From ATX-6F1 sp943369485 (GTDB lineage: Bacteria > Cyanobacteriota > Cyanobacteriia > PCC-6307 > Cyanobiaceae), in NCBI GenBank assembly GCA_943369485.1, contig CALRNH020000004.1, positions 124,001 to 188,000 on the forward strand: a stretch of 64,000 nt of DNA. Direction: 5' to 3'. Below are positions 1 through 10,600 of this stretch, piece by piece (positions within the stretch are counted from its first letter, which is position 1; the number at the start of each line of letters is the position of its first letter). The notes beneath the pieces were generated by a model. The model saw only the letters and a program-made list of their open reading frames with translations. It ran no database searches and was not told where the DNA came from. The translations under genes were made by a program, and so were the position numbers.

Positions 1-1282
<1,282 letters not shown>

Positions 1283-1333
1283 GAGGGAAATGGCATGTAC
1301 CGCAGGTTGGAGCCAAGCCTAGGGGGGGAGTCG

Positions 1334-1681
1334 TCAACGGGGTAGATGGTGGGTGCAGCGCTCGCAGGGGCCCTCCGGCAGCACGGCACAGCGCAGCAGC
1401 GGGGTGCGGGCGTTGTAGCGGCAGAGGGGATCGCCGATCACCCAGCCGCCGTTCCACCAGCGGGCGTCGTCGGGCTGGCGCTGGGCCTTCACCTCCAGGG
1501 CGATGGCGGCCAATTCGTAGCGGCCCTGGCGCAGGCGGTAGCGGTGCTGGCGTTGCAGCACCAGAAAACTGCGTTCCCCCAGCTGAAGCCAGCGGCCGGG
1601 GTAGGGCACGTCCTCCAGTTCCACGGATTCGAGCAGTCGGTTGCTGCCCGCCTGCCGCAGTTCCACCCGCGTGGTGCTCAA
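1334..1681 (-). CDS. DUF6464 family protein
   Basis: A 115-residue cyanobacterial protein of unknown function. The pattern is typical of DUF6464: a central beta-rich block around ERSFLVLQRQHRYRLRQGRYEL, then GDPLCRYNARTPLLRCAVLPEGPC-x2-C with conserved cysteines near the C terminus that could bind metal. Its ATG at 1681 overlaps the stop of the upstream terC gene by four bases, so the two are probably co-transcribed and translationally coupled. No function can be assigned from the sequence. Confidence 0.75.
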   Translation of the reverse strand: MSTTRVELRQAGSNRLLESVELEDVPYPGRWLQLGERSFLVLQRQHRYRLRQGRYELAAIALEVKAQRQPDDARWWNGGWVIGDPLCRYNARTPLLRCAVLPEGPCERCTHHLPR

Positions 1682-2472
1682 GGCCGTTCAGGCCCAGAGA
1701 CCTGGGATCCCGGGGCTTGGGTGGCCGGGGTCAGGGGCATGGCCGCTTCCTCCAGCCGGCGGGAGAAGCCCCAGGCGAACAGCGCGGCCACCGTGAGCAG
1801 CAGCACCCATTCCGGCGGCACCAGATCATCGGCAATCAGACGCAGCATCAACCGCAGGCCCACCAGAGCCACCGCCAGGTAGCCGGCCTTTTCCAGGCGG
1901 GGGAAGATCGCCAACCAGCGCACGAACAGACCCGCCGTCACCCGCAGGGCCAACACACCGAACGCCCCCCCGGCCATCACCAGCCAGAGGCGATCACTGA
2001 CCGCCACGGCAGCGGCCACGGAATCCAGTGAGAAGGCGAGGTCGGTGACCGCCAGGGTGGCCACCACGCTGCCCAGGCTCACGGACGAGGGATGGGTCGC
2101 CGTCGAGGCCAGCTCCGAGGCCCCGCCAGCTTCGTTGGGCCCTTCGTCGTCCTTGGCCAGAAGGCCCGTGCCGGCGAGCCAGAAGAGGTAGAGGGCGGCA
2201 GCCAGTTGCAGGGGCCAGTAGTTGATCACCCACTGGGCGGCCACGATCAGCAGCAGCCGGAACACCAGGGCCAGGACCAGGCCGAAATTGAGCGCTTGCC
2301 CCTGGCGCTGACGGTCCCTGAGCCGGCGCGAGATCGCGGCGAGGGCGATGGCGTTGTCGGCGGAGAGCACCAACTCGATGGCCACCAGCAGCGGCAGCAG
2401 CAACAGCACCTCACCCCACTGGTCCGCCTGCTCGATCAGGGGGGATAACGAGGTGATCGACTCCGCTTCCAT
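1678..2472 (-). CDS. TerC-family integral membrane protein
   Basis: Polytopic inner-membrane protein of the TerC family, whose members are linked to tellurite resistance, manganese/metal homeostasis and, in phototrophs, thylakoid biogenesis. About seven hydrophobic segments are visible. The family signature lies in the first helix (ELVLSADNAIALAA) and is repeated in the second half (VTDLAFSLDSVAAAVA); both carry the conserved acidic residues thought to be needed for metal transport. I start at the ATG at 2472 (MEAESITSL) because the upstream extension is polar and overlaps the divergent gene at 2538. It heads a two-gene unit with the DUF6464 gene. The substrate is unknown. Confidence 0.8.
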   Translation of the reverse strand: MEAESITSLSPLIEQADQWGEVLLLLPLLVAIELVLSADNAIALAAISRRLRDRQRQGQALNFGLVLALVFRLLLIVAAQWVINYWPLQLAAALYLFWLAGTGLLAKDDEGPNEAGGASELASTATHPSSVSLGSVVATLAVTDLAFSLDSVAAAVAVSDRLWLVMAGGAFGVLALRVTAGLFVRWLAIFPRLEKAGYLAVALVGLRLMLRLIADDLVPPEWVLLLTVAALFAWGFSRRLEEAAMPLTPATQAPGSQVSGPERP

Positions 2473-2537
2473 CGCGTCGCAGCGGCTGCCGAAAGACGGC
2501 ACTCTAGAAAAACGTTTCGATCGGACCGGAGCCGCCG

Positions 2538-3521
2538 ATGCCGTTGCGATCACAACTGGTGCATGCCGACGTCGGCCGGCGGGTGGTGCGGGTGAGTGCC
2601 TGGGAGTCGGGCGAGTGTCTTGGCAGCGCCCTTGGGGAGGCGGCCTCGGCGGAGGAGGCGGAAGACCGCGCGATCGAGCGGCTCAGGCGGCGGCTGGCTC
2701 CGGCGGCTGCCCCAGCGACCCCAGCCCAGCCCGTCTCATCCCCTTCCTCCTCCTCCCCATCCGCTGCCACCTCCCCATCGGGGCGCGGCCAGATCAGGCA
2801 GCCCAGCCTGCCCTCGCCGCCGGCGGCTCCCGGTGGGCCTGGGGCCCCGGCGGGCCCGGCGGGCCGCCGCCCCAGGCAGGACTCCCCGGGGGCCTCCAGC
2901 GTGCCCACCAGCGTGCCGACGTCCTCGTCCACCGCTTCAGCCCTGCCGCCGCTGCTCCAGGGTCCACCGCCGGAGCTGGCCGTTCCAGGCCCGGCCACCC
3001 CTGCGCCAATCCCTCCGGCATCGCTCCCGGGCCCGGCCGCAGAGGCGGCCGCCACCCAGGTCCCCTCCGAGCCAGCCATGGCCGCCGTGGCGGCTTGGCC
3101 CAGCGCGATGGAGCCCCCTGTCGACCCCGAGGACTGGAGCGATGAGCTGGCCCAGTTGGAGCTGGAGCTGCAACGGCTGGGATGGGGCCGGGAGCAGGAG
3201 GCGGCCTACCTCGAGCGCGTGTTCGGCCACCCCAGCCGCGGCCGGCTGACGCGTTATGCCGATCTGACGGCCTACCTGGGGGTGCTTCGCCGCGCACCGA
3301 TCGGAGCCGATCCCGCCGCCCTGCAGGCCCCCCTGCGACGCCGCGACCTGCTGGAGCAGTCGGATCAGCTGCTCCAGCAGCTCCACTGGGAGGCCGCCCA
3401 GGGGCGGACCTTCCTGGAGCGGCACTTCGCGCTCAGCAGTCGCCAGAAACTGAGCGATGAGCAGTTGCTGCACTTCAATCTGCTGCTGGAGGAGGCGGCG
3501 GCTGTGGAGGCTGTGATGTGA
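2538..3521 (+). CDS. Conserved hypothetical protein with long Pro/Ala-rich linker
   Basis: A 327-residue protein in three parts. Residues 1-55 form a small folded domain (RSQLVHADVGRRVVRVSAWE onwards) ending in a charged helix. Residues about 55-195 are low-complexity Pro/Ala/Ser. Residues about 195-327 form a mainly helical domain rich in Leu, Glu and Arg (for example LAQLELELQRLGWGREQEA). I recall similar proteins in marine and freshwater Synechococcus but no function. It is transcribed divergently from terC with a 65-base gap. The repetitive linker explains why several other frames look open here. I see no signal peptide or membrane segment. Confidence 0.65.
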   Translation: MPLRSQLVHADVGRRVVRVSAWESGECLGSALGEAASAEEAEDRAIERLRRRLAPAAAPATPAQPVSSPSSSSPSAATSPSGRGQIRQPSLPSPPAAPGGPGAPAGPAGRRPRQDSPGASSVPTSVPTSSSTASALPPLLQGPPPELAVPGPATPAPIPPASLPGPAAEAAATQVPSEPAMAAVAAWPSAMEPPVDPEDWSDELAQLELELQRLGWGREQEAAYLERVFGHPSRGRLTRYADLTAYLGVLRRAPIGADPAALQAPLRRRDLLEQSDQLLQQLHWEAAQGRTFLERHFALSSRQKLSDEQLLHFNLLLEEAAAVEAVM

Positions 3522-3765
3522 CGCCAGTGGACCAGGGTTCAAGCAGGCCAAGCGAGCGAGCTGGCTTCCTGACAACCCCTCGACCTGGCCGGTGCTCCCC
3601 CCGGTGGACCATGCGCCGGATCACGGGCCCTGAGGTGGTCTGTTTGAGCTCGCTCCCGAGTGGCCAGATCAGAAGGCACTGGGCGCGGTCGGGGTGGATC
3701 GCCACCACGGCAGACTCCCGGTGCGACTTAAGCGCACGGGCCCACGATCGTTTCCCCCAGAGCCG

Positions 3766-4365
3766 ATGAACACAGCCGCAGGCCGCTCACCTGGCGACGC
3801 CGTCCTGATCCGCCACGGTGAGACCGCCTGGAGTCTTTCCGGCCAGCACACCAGCACCACCGACATCCCCCTGAGCGCAAACGGCCGGCTGGCGGCCCAG
3901 CGCCTGGCGCCGGTGCTGGATGGGATGGCGTTGGCGACGGTGCTCTGCAGCCCTCGCCAGCGGGCGCTCCAGACGTGCCAGCTGGCGGGCCTGGGCGAAC
4001 GGGCTCGGATCGATGAAGATCTCGCCGAATGGAATTACGGAGCGTTCGAGGGTCTCACCTCCGCTGAGATTGAGCAGCGCCATCCAGGCTGGTTGCTGTT
4101 CGAGGCTGGCGCTCCAGGGGGTGAAGCCCCCGACCAGGTCGGTGAACGGGTGGATCGGGTGATCGCCAAGGTGCGGAATGCCGAAGGCAGGGTGGCACTG
4201 TTCGCCCATGGCCATGTGCTCAGGGTGTTTGTGGCCCGTTGGATCGGCCTGCCAGCGGGCCATGGCCGCCACTTCCTGCTCGATACCTCCACGCTTTCGC
4301 TTCTCTCCTATTACCGGGGAATCCCGGCCGTGAAGTGCTGGAACGCACCCGGGGGAGAGACCTGA
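3766..4365 (+). CDS. Histidine phosphatase family protein (phosphoglycerate mutase-like)
   Basis: A 199-residue branch 1 histidine phosphatase. The catalytic RHG motif is at residues about 15-18 (LIRHGETAWS), the second phosphate-pocket arginine is in SPRQRALQT, the catalytic acid is probably the Glu in the DEDLAEWNYGAFEG block, and the second histidine is in ALFAHGHVLRV. The substrate is not determined by the sequence: these enzymes act on phosphosugars, phosphoglycerate or cobalamin precursors. I prefer the ATG at 3766 because it begins just before the core fold; the 244 bases upstream of it show no gene. The 3' end overlaps the convergent glgX by 55 bases. Confidence 0.8.
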   Translation: MNTAAGRSPGDAVLIRHGETAWSLSGQHTSTTDIPLSANGRLAAQRLAPVLDGMALATVLCSPRQRALQTCQLAGLGERARIDEDLAEWNYGAFEGLTSAEIEQRHPGWLLFEAGAPGGEAPDQVGERVDRVIAKVRNAEGRVALFAHGHVLRVFVARWIGLPAGHGRHFLLDTSTLSLLSYYRGIPAVKCWNAPGGET

Positions 4366-6452
4366 TCGAGGGTGATGAAAAGGGCCACCAGCGAGCGGGC
4401 TTCCACCAGCAGATGGCGGCTGTTCACCACGGGCGCTGAGCTCCAGTCGCTGATGTCCGCGGGTGAAGCCAGAGCGGTATCGATCCAGCGGTGCCACGGG
4501 TTCTGCTTGCCATCCGCCACGGGCAGCTCAAAGCGCAGCGCCTCCCAGAAGGCATTGACCATCAGGTGGATGCGGAAGCGGTTGTTGAGGCTGTTGAGTG
4601 TTACGGAGAAGGAACGAGAGGCCTCTGACCAATCCGGTTCGTCGAGGGTCACGCCGTGGAATTCGATCACGGATTCCGCCAGCAGATCGTTGAGGGAGAC
4701 ATGGCGCCGGTCGATCACGATGTCGCGCTGCATGCGATGGGCGATCAACGCTTTCACAAAGCGGTGGATGTCGCCATGGCGCTCCAGAAGCGACCAGTCG
4801 AACCAACTGATCTCGTTGTCCTGGCAGTAGGGGTTGTTGTTGCCATGCTGGCTGCGGCCCACCTCGTCGCCCATCAGCAGCATCGCTGTGCCGTGGGAGA
4901 GCATCAGCAGGGCCAGGAAGTTGCGAATCTGCTTCTGGCGTAGGGCCAGCACCTGGGGATCATCTGTGGGGCCTTCCACGCCACAGTTCCAGCTGGCGTT
5001 GTCGTTGCTGCCGTCGCGGTTGTCTTCTCCATTGGCCTCGTTGTGCTTGCCGTTGAAGGACACCAGGTCCGCCAGGGTGAAGCCGTCATGGCAGGTGATG
5101 AAATTGACGCTTTGCTCCGCTTCTCGTTCCTCGTGGCCGTAGATGTCCGGGCTGCCAAGCATGCGCAGGGCCGCCTTTTTCGCCATTCCGGCGTCACCTT
5201 TGATGAAGCGGCGCAGGTCGTCGCGGAAATGGCCGTTCCATTCCTGCCAGCTGTCGCCGATGAAGCTGCCGACCTGATAGAGCCCAGAGGCATCCCAGGC
5301 CTCGGCAATCAGCTTCGTGCCCGCCAGTGCCGGATCGGTCTCGATGTCCCAGAGCACCGGCGGCAACGGCATCGGATGACCGCTCTCATCGCGGGCCAGC
5401 ACGGAAGCCAGATCAAAACGGAAGCCATCCACATGCATGGTTTCCACCCAATAGCGCAGGCTGTGGCGGATCAGCCGCCGCACGATCGGGTGGTTGGCGT
5501 TGAGGGTGTTACCGGTGCCACTGAAATTGGCGTAGCGACTCGGGTCGTGGTCCTCCAGTAAGTAATAGGCCTCGTTGGCGAAGCCCTTCAGGCAGAAGGT
5601 GGGTCCCCTCTCATCTCCCTCTGCCGTGTGGTTGAAGACGACATCGAGGATCACCTCAATGCCGGCCAGGTGCAGGGCCTTCACCATGTCGCGGAATTCA
5701 TCGAGCGGCCCCATGGACTCCCTGTTGGAGCTGTAGGCGGCATGGGGAGCGAAGAAGGAGATCGGTGAGTATCCCCAGTAGTTGGTCTTGCCCGCCGGCG
5801 CATCGAGCGGATCGAAGGCGAACACCGGCAGCAGTTCCACTGCCGTGATGCCCAGATCCTGCAGATAGGGGATCTTTTCGATCAGACCCGCATAGGTGCC
5901 TGCCTTCTCAGCTGCTACCCCTGAACTCGGATGGCGCGTGAAGCCAGCCACGTGGAGTTCGTACACGATGGTTTCCCTGCGCGGCCGCCGCAGGGGGCGA
6001 TCACCCTCCCAGTCGTAGCGCTCTGGATCGACCACGATCGACTTTCTCGCCAGGGCAAGATCGCTGCCGCTGGACCCGGCTTCGCTTCGCCGCTGGCCCG
6101 GTGGTGTCGCCACAGCCAGCCCGTAGGGATCGAGCAGCAGTTGGCGACCGTCAAAGCGCAGGCCCCGCTCCGGCTGCCAGGGACCATGCACCCGGTAACC
6201 GTAGAGCTGGCCAGCGCCGATGCCTGGAACCAGGCAGTGCCAGTAGTGGTAGGTGCGGTGGAGGGCGGGATCGAGTTCGTAAATACTGGAGGGCTCGGCA
6301 TCCGTTTCGTGATCGAACAGCAGCAATTCGATCCGATGGGCGTACTTCGAAAAGACGTTGAAATTGACTCCATTCCCAGCGAAAGAGGCCCCGAGTCTGG
6401 ACGTGTCACCGGGCTTTGGGCTTGTTGTTGCGCCACCCATGGCCGAGCACAA
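4311..6452 (-). CDS. glgX: Glycogen debranching enzyme / isoamylase GlgX
   Basis: A 713-residue isoamylase-type debranching enzyme (GH13) that hydrolyses alpha-1,6 branches of glycogen in the cytoplasm. An N-terminal CBM48 sandwich (residues about 15-120, GVNFNVFSKYAHRIELLLF) precedes the (beta/alpha)8 barrel. Conserved GH13 regions are visible: DVVFNHTAEG (region I), GFRFDLASVL (region II, nucleophile Asp), LIAEAWD (region III, acid Glu) and the FITCHDGFTL block with CHD (region IV). The length fits GlgX. The start could also be the internal ATG four codons later (MGGATTS). Its last 55 bases overlap the convergent phosphatase gene. Confidence 0.92.
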   Translation of the reverse strand: MCSAMGGATTSPKPGDTSRLGASFAGNGVNFNVFSKYAHRIELLLFDHETDAEPSSIYELDPALHRTYHYWHCLVPGIGAGQLYGYRVHGPWQPERGLRFDGRQLLLDPYGLAVATPPGQRRSEAGSSGSDLALARKSIVVDPERYDWEGDRPLRRPRRETIVYELHVAGFTRHPSSGVAAEKAGTYAGLIEKIPYLQDLGITAVELLPVFAFDPLDAPAGKTNYWGYSPISFFAPHAAYSSNRESMGPLDEFRDMVKALHLAGIEVILDVVFNHTAEGDERGPTFCLKGFANEAYYLLEDHDPSRYANFSGTGNTLNANHPIVRRLIRHSLRYWVETMHVDGFRFDLASVLARDESGHPMPLPPVLWDIETDPALAGTKLIAEAWDASGLYQVGSFIGDSWQEWNGHFRDDLRRFIKGDAGMAKKAALRMLGSPDIYGHEEREAEQSVNFITCHDGFTLADLVSFNGKHNEANGEDNRDGSNDNASWNCGVEGPTDDPQVLALRQKQIRNFLALLMLSHGTAMLLMGDEVGRSQHGNNNPYCQDNEISWFDWSLLERHGDIHRFVKALIAHRMQRDIVIDRRHVSLNDLLAESVIEFHGVTLDEPDWSEASRSFSVTLNSLNNRFRIHLMVNAFWEALRFELPVADGKQNPWHRWIDTALASPADISDWSSAPVVNSRHLLVEARSLVALFITLDQVSPPGAFQHFTAGIPR

Positions 6453-6551
6453 CTGGGGGCTCGACCCTACCGCTGGCGATGAGGTCTGGCCCAGACGTGG
6501 CGCTGAACGGTGAACGCGCGGCCGAATTCCAGCCGATCGCCCAGGCCCCCC

Positions 6552-7376
6552 TCACCTCCGACAATTCGCCCTGAGCAACGCCACCCCCAGCTCCAATTGC
6601 TGCTGGTTGCTGTAGGCCTCCCGTTCGAGCTGCCGTTGGTTGGCCGACAGGCCGGCATAGACGGGGCTGGCCAGAAAGCGCTCAACGGCGGGGGTGGAGA
6701 TGGTGGGCAGCCCGAGGGGTTGGGGCAGGGCCCGCAGGCTGCCGCTGCGGCAGCTCTGGGCCACATGGATCGACTCGTGGTTGATCACCTTGGCGAATTC
6801 CGAGCTCCCCTTGGCGGGCACGTCGGGGCGGATGCGCAGGATGCCGGCACGCGGTTCCCATTCCCCCGCTGCCCCGGCCTTGCGCGTCGGACCAAAGACC
6901 ACCAGCACTCCCCGGGAGCGCAGTTCGCTGAGCTGCGCCGCGATCGCCGCCCGTTCGCGATCGAAGCGGGGCGGGGAGAGGATCAACGACTTGATCTGCT
7001 CGATGTCCAGCGGCGGGTCGTCCTGGCGGCGCTTGTAGGTGTAACGGATGCCGCCACCTGGCAGGGCCTGGGCCCGGGGCCGCCAGCTTTCATCGGCCTG
7101 ATCCAACATCGCCATCAAGCCGCTGTCGTCGGCGGGTTTGAGCGGGCGATCGCCCGGCCGGGGCTGGGCTCTGAAGGTCTGAGCGCTGGAGAAGGCGGTG
7201 ATCGCCGCCGCCCCCACGGCCGCGAACACCGCCAGGGCGACCAGGGCCTTGAGCGGACTGGGGGCCTGCTGCGACTGGAGAGGTAGCCCGCAGCGTTCGC
7301 AGATCCGCATCCCATCATTGCTGCGGGCGGTGCGCAGGGGCTGGGAGCGGCAGGCGGGGCAGCGGTAGGTGCTCAT
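6552..7376 (-). CDS. Membrane-anchored zinc-ribbon protein with HExxH motif
   Basis: A 274-residue protein with three visible parts. Residues 1-35 carry two CxxC pairs (YRCPACRSQ and CERCGLPL) typical of a zinc ribbon. Residues about 43-65 are a single hydrophobic segment (LKALVALAVFAAVGAAAITAF). The C-terminal domain, probably outside the cytoplasm, contains VINHESIHVAQSC, an HExxH zinc-binding signature, followed at a distance by EREAYSNQQ, where a third ligand could lie. This suggests a small metallopeptidase, but activity is inference. I know of comparable cyanobacterial hypotheticals but no characterised one. It sits between glgX and mfd with no clear operon partner. Confidence 0.65.
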   Translation of the reverse strand: MSTYRCPACRSQPLRTARSNDGMRICERCGLPLQSQQAPSPLKALVALAVFAAVGAAAITAFSSAQTFRAQPRPGDRPLKPADDSGLMAMLDQADESWRPRAQALPGGGIRYTYKRRQDDPPLDIEQIKSLILSPPRFDRERAAIAAQLSELRSRGVLVVFGPTRKAGAAGEWEPRAGILRIRPDVPAKGSSEFAKVINHESIHVAQSCRSGSLRALPQPLGLPTISTPAVERFLASPVYAGLSANQRQLEREAYSNQQQLELGVALLRANCRR

Positions 7377-7608
7377 CGCCGGGCGGCCTGCTCAGCGCTG
7401 CGGCGCGAGACCATCACCTTGGCCAGATCCATGGCTCCCCTCCCGCTGGCCTTCATTCTGGCGCCGCCATCGCACGGCCCCGCCGCCGCATAGCCCCGCC
7501 CCCGCCCCTGCCCCCGCACGGCCCCACGGATTGCCGCCCTGCGCTTTGTCGCCCTGCGGCGGCGCCAACGAGTTGCGAAGATCGTTCCTCGATGTTCCAA
7601 CTGCCCCA

Positions 7609-10600
7609 ATGCCCCTCACCGCCCTGGTGCGCCAGCTGGAGCAGGTGCCCCTCACCGGTGAGGTGCAGGCCCGCATGGATCGCCCCGAGCGCCTCAGCCT
7701 GCGGGGAGCCGGCCGGGCCGCCCGGGCATTGATCAGCTCGGCCCTGGCCCGCCAGCGCCGCTCGCCGCTGCTGGTGGTGGTGCCCACCCTCGAGGAGGCG
7801 GGACGCTGGACGGCCCTGCTGGAACTGATGGGCTGGCCCACGGCCCAGCTCTACCCCACCAGCGAAGGCTCGCCCTATGAGCCCTTCGATCCCACCAGTG
7901 AGATCACCTGGGGGCAGTTGCAGGTGCTGGCGGAGCTGGTGGGCCCTAACCCCTGGAAGGGCGCGATCGTTGTCACCGAGCGCGCCCTGCAGCCCCATCT
8001 GCCCCCCCCCGAGGCGCTCGCGGCCCAGTGCCTGAGCCTCGCCAAGGGGCAATGGGTGGACCTCGAGGAGCTGGCGGCGACCCTGGCGAGGCTCGGCTAT
8101 GAGCGGGTGCCCACGATCGAGCAGGAGGGTACCTGGAGCCGTCGCGGCGACATCGTCGACCTGTTTCCGGTCAGCGCCGAGCTACCGGTGCGGCTGGAAT
8201 TTTTTGGCGACACACTCGAGAAGCTGCGGGAGTTCGATCCGGCCAGCCAGCGCTCTCTTGATCCGATCGAGGTGGTGCGGCTCACCCCCACGGGCTACGG
8301 GCCCCTGGTGGCCGATGCCCTGCGCGAAGCGATGCCCGCTGGGCTCGAAGCCTTGCTCAGCCCCGAAGCCCTCGAGCAGCTGCTGGAGGGGGGAACCCCC
8401 GAGGGGATGCGGCGGCTGATGGGTCTGGCCTGGGGGCGGCCCGCCTCGCTGCTGGATTACCTGCCTGAGCTCACCCTGATCGCGATCGATGAGCGGCGCC
8501 AGTGCCTGGCCCACGGCCAGCAGTGGTTTGACCATGCCTCGATCCACCACGACGACTGTCCCGAGCTGCCGGCGCTGCATCGGCCGCCGGCTGAGGCCCT
8601 GGAGGCAGCGGCGGCCTTCGCCGGTTTCGATCTGGCGGAACTGGCCGAAACCGACGGCCACGCCAATGCCTTTGATCTGGCCAGCCGGCCCGTGCCCGCC
8701 CACCCCAACCAGTTCGGTCGCCTGGCGGCCCAGGTGAAGGGATACCAGGCCGAGAAGGCGCGGGTGTGGCTGCTCTCGGCCCAGCCCTCGCGGGCCGTGG
8801 CCCTGCTGGAGGAACACGACTGCATCACCCGTTTCGTGCCCAATGCCGCCGACTGGCCGGCGATCGATCGGCTCGTGGAGCAGGGCACGCCGGTGGCCCT
8901 CAAGCTCAAGGGCACAGCCGAACTGGAGGGTCTGCAGCTGCCGGCCTGGAAGCTGGTGCTGCTCAGCGACCGGGAGTTCTTCGGTCAGCACTCCCTGGCC
9001 GCCAGTGGCTACGTGCGCCGGCGGCGCAAGGCGGCCAGCCGCACGGTGGACCCGCTCAAGATGGTGCCGGGGGATTTCGTGGTGCACCGCAACCACGGCA
9101 TCGGGCGGTTTCTGAAGCTGGAAAAGCTCGCCATCAGCGGCGAGTCCCGCGACTACCTGGTGGTGCAGTACGCCGACGGCACCCTGCGGGTGGCCGCTGA
9201 CCAGCTGGGCAGCCTCGGCCGCTACCGCGCCAGCACCGAAGCCCCGCCGGAGCTCAACCGCATGGGCGGGGTGGCCTGGGCGAAGGCCAAGGAGCGGGCC
9301 CTCAAGGCGGTGCGGAAGGTGGCGGTGGATCTGGTCAAGCTCTACGCCGAGCGCCACCAGGCACCGGGCTTCGCCTTCCCCCCCGATGGCCCCTGGCAGC
9401 TGGAGCTGGAAGATTCCTTCCCCTACGAGCCCACCCCCGACCAGCTCAAGGCGATCGTCGAGGTGAAGCGCGACATGGAGGCCGCCCAGCCGATGGACAG
9501 GCTGGTGTGCGGCGATGTGGGCTTCGGCAAGACCGAGGTGGCGATCCGTTCGATCTTCAAGGCCGTCACCGCCGGCAAGCAGTGCGCCCTGCTGGCCCCC
9601 ACCACCGTTCTGGCCCAGCAGCACTGGCGCACCCTCAGCGAACGCTTTGCTCCCTATCCGCTCAAGGTGGCGCTGCTCAACCGCTTCCGCACCGCCGCCG
9701 AGCGCAGGACGATTCTCGAGGGCCTCTCGGCCGGCACCATCGATGTGGTGGTCGGCACCCACCAGCTGCTGGGCAAGGGCACCACCTTCCAGCAGCTGGG
9801 GCTGTTGGTGGTGGATGAGGAACAGCGCTTCGGGGTGAACCAGAAGGAAAAGATCAAGGCGCTCAGAAAAGACGTGGACGTGCTCACGCTCTCGGCCACG
9901 CCGATCCCCCGCACCCTCTACATGAGCCTCTCGGGGGTGCGCGAGATGAGCCTGATCACCACCCCGCCGCCGCTGCGGCGGCCGATCAAGACCCACCTGG
10001 CGGCCCTCGATGGCGAGGCGGTGCGCAGCGCCATTCGCCAGGAGCTGGACCGCGGCGGCCAGGTGTTCTACGTGGTGCCGCGGGTGGAGGGGATTGAGGA
10101 GGTGGCGGGCGGCCTTCGGGAGATGCTGCCGGGCCTGAAGCTGCAGGTGGCCCACGGCCAGATGCCTGAGGGGGAACTCGAGAGCGCGATGGTGGCCTTC
10201 AACGCCGGTGAGGCCGACGTGATGCTCTGCACCACGATCATCGAATCGGGCCTGGATATTCCCCGGGTGAACACGATCCTGGTGGAGGACGCCCACAAGT
10301 TCGGCCTGGCTCAGTTGTATCAACTGCGGGGCCGGGTGGGTCGCAGCGGCATCCAGGCCCACGCCTGGCTGTTCTATCCCGGTGATGCGTCGCTTTCAGA
10401 AGCCGCGCGGCAGCGGCTGCGGGCGATCCAGGAATTCGCCCAACTGGGCAGTGGCTACCAGCTGGCCATGCGCGACATGGAGATCCGTGGCGTCGGCAAC
10501 CTGCTCGGGGTGGAGCAGAGCGGCCAGATGGAGGTGATCGGTTTCGACCTCTACATGGAGATGCTGCAGGAATCGCTTGCCGAGATCCAGGGCCAGGACA

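Noticed and set aside
7373..7609. Minus-strand small frame between the zinc-ribbon gene and mfd
   Set aside because: Arg/Ala low complexity, overlaps the start of the zinc-ribbon gene; no support.
8182..10362. Very long minus-strand open frame opposite mfd
   Set aside because: A shadow of the GC-rich mfd gene: the translation is His/Gln/Arg/Leu-rich without motifs.
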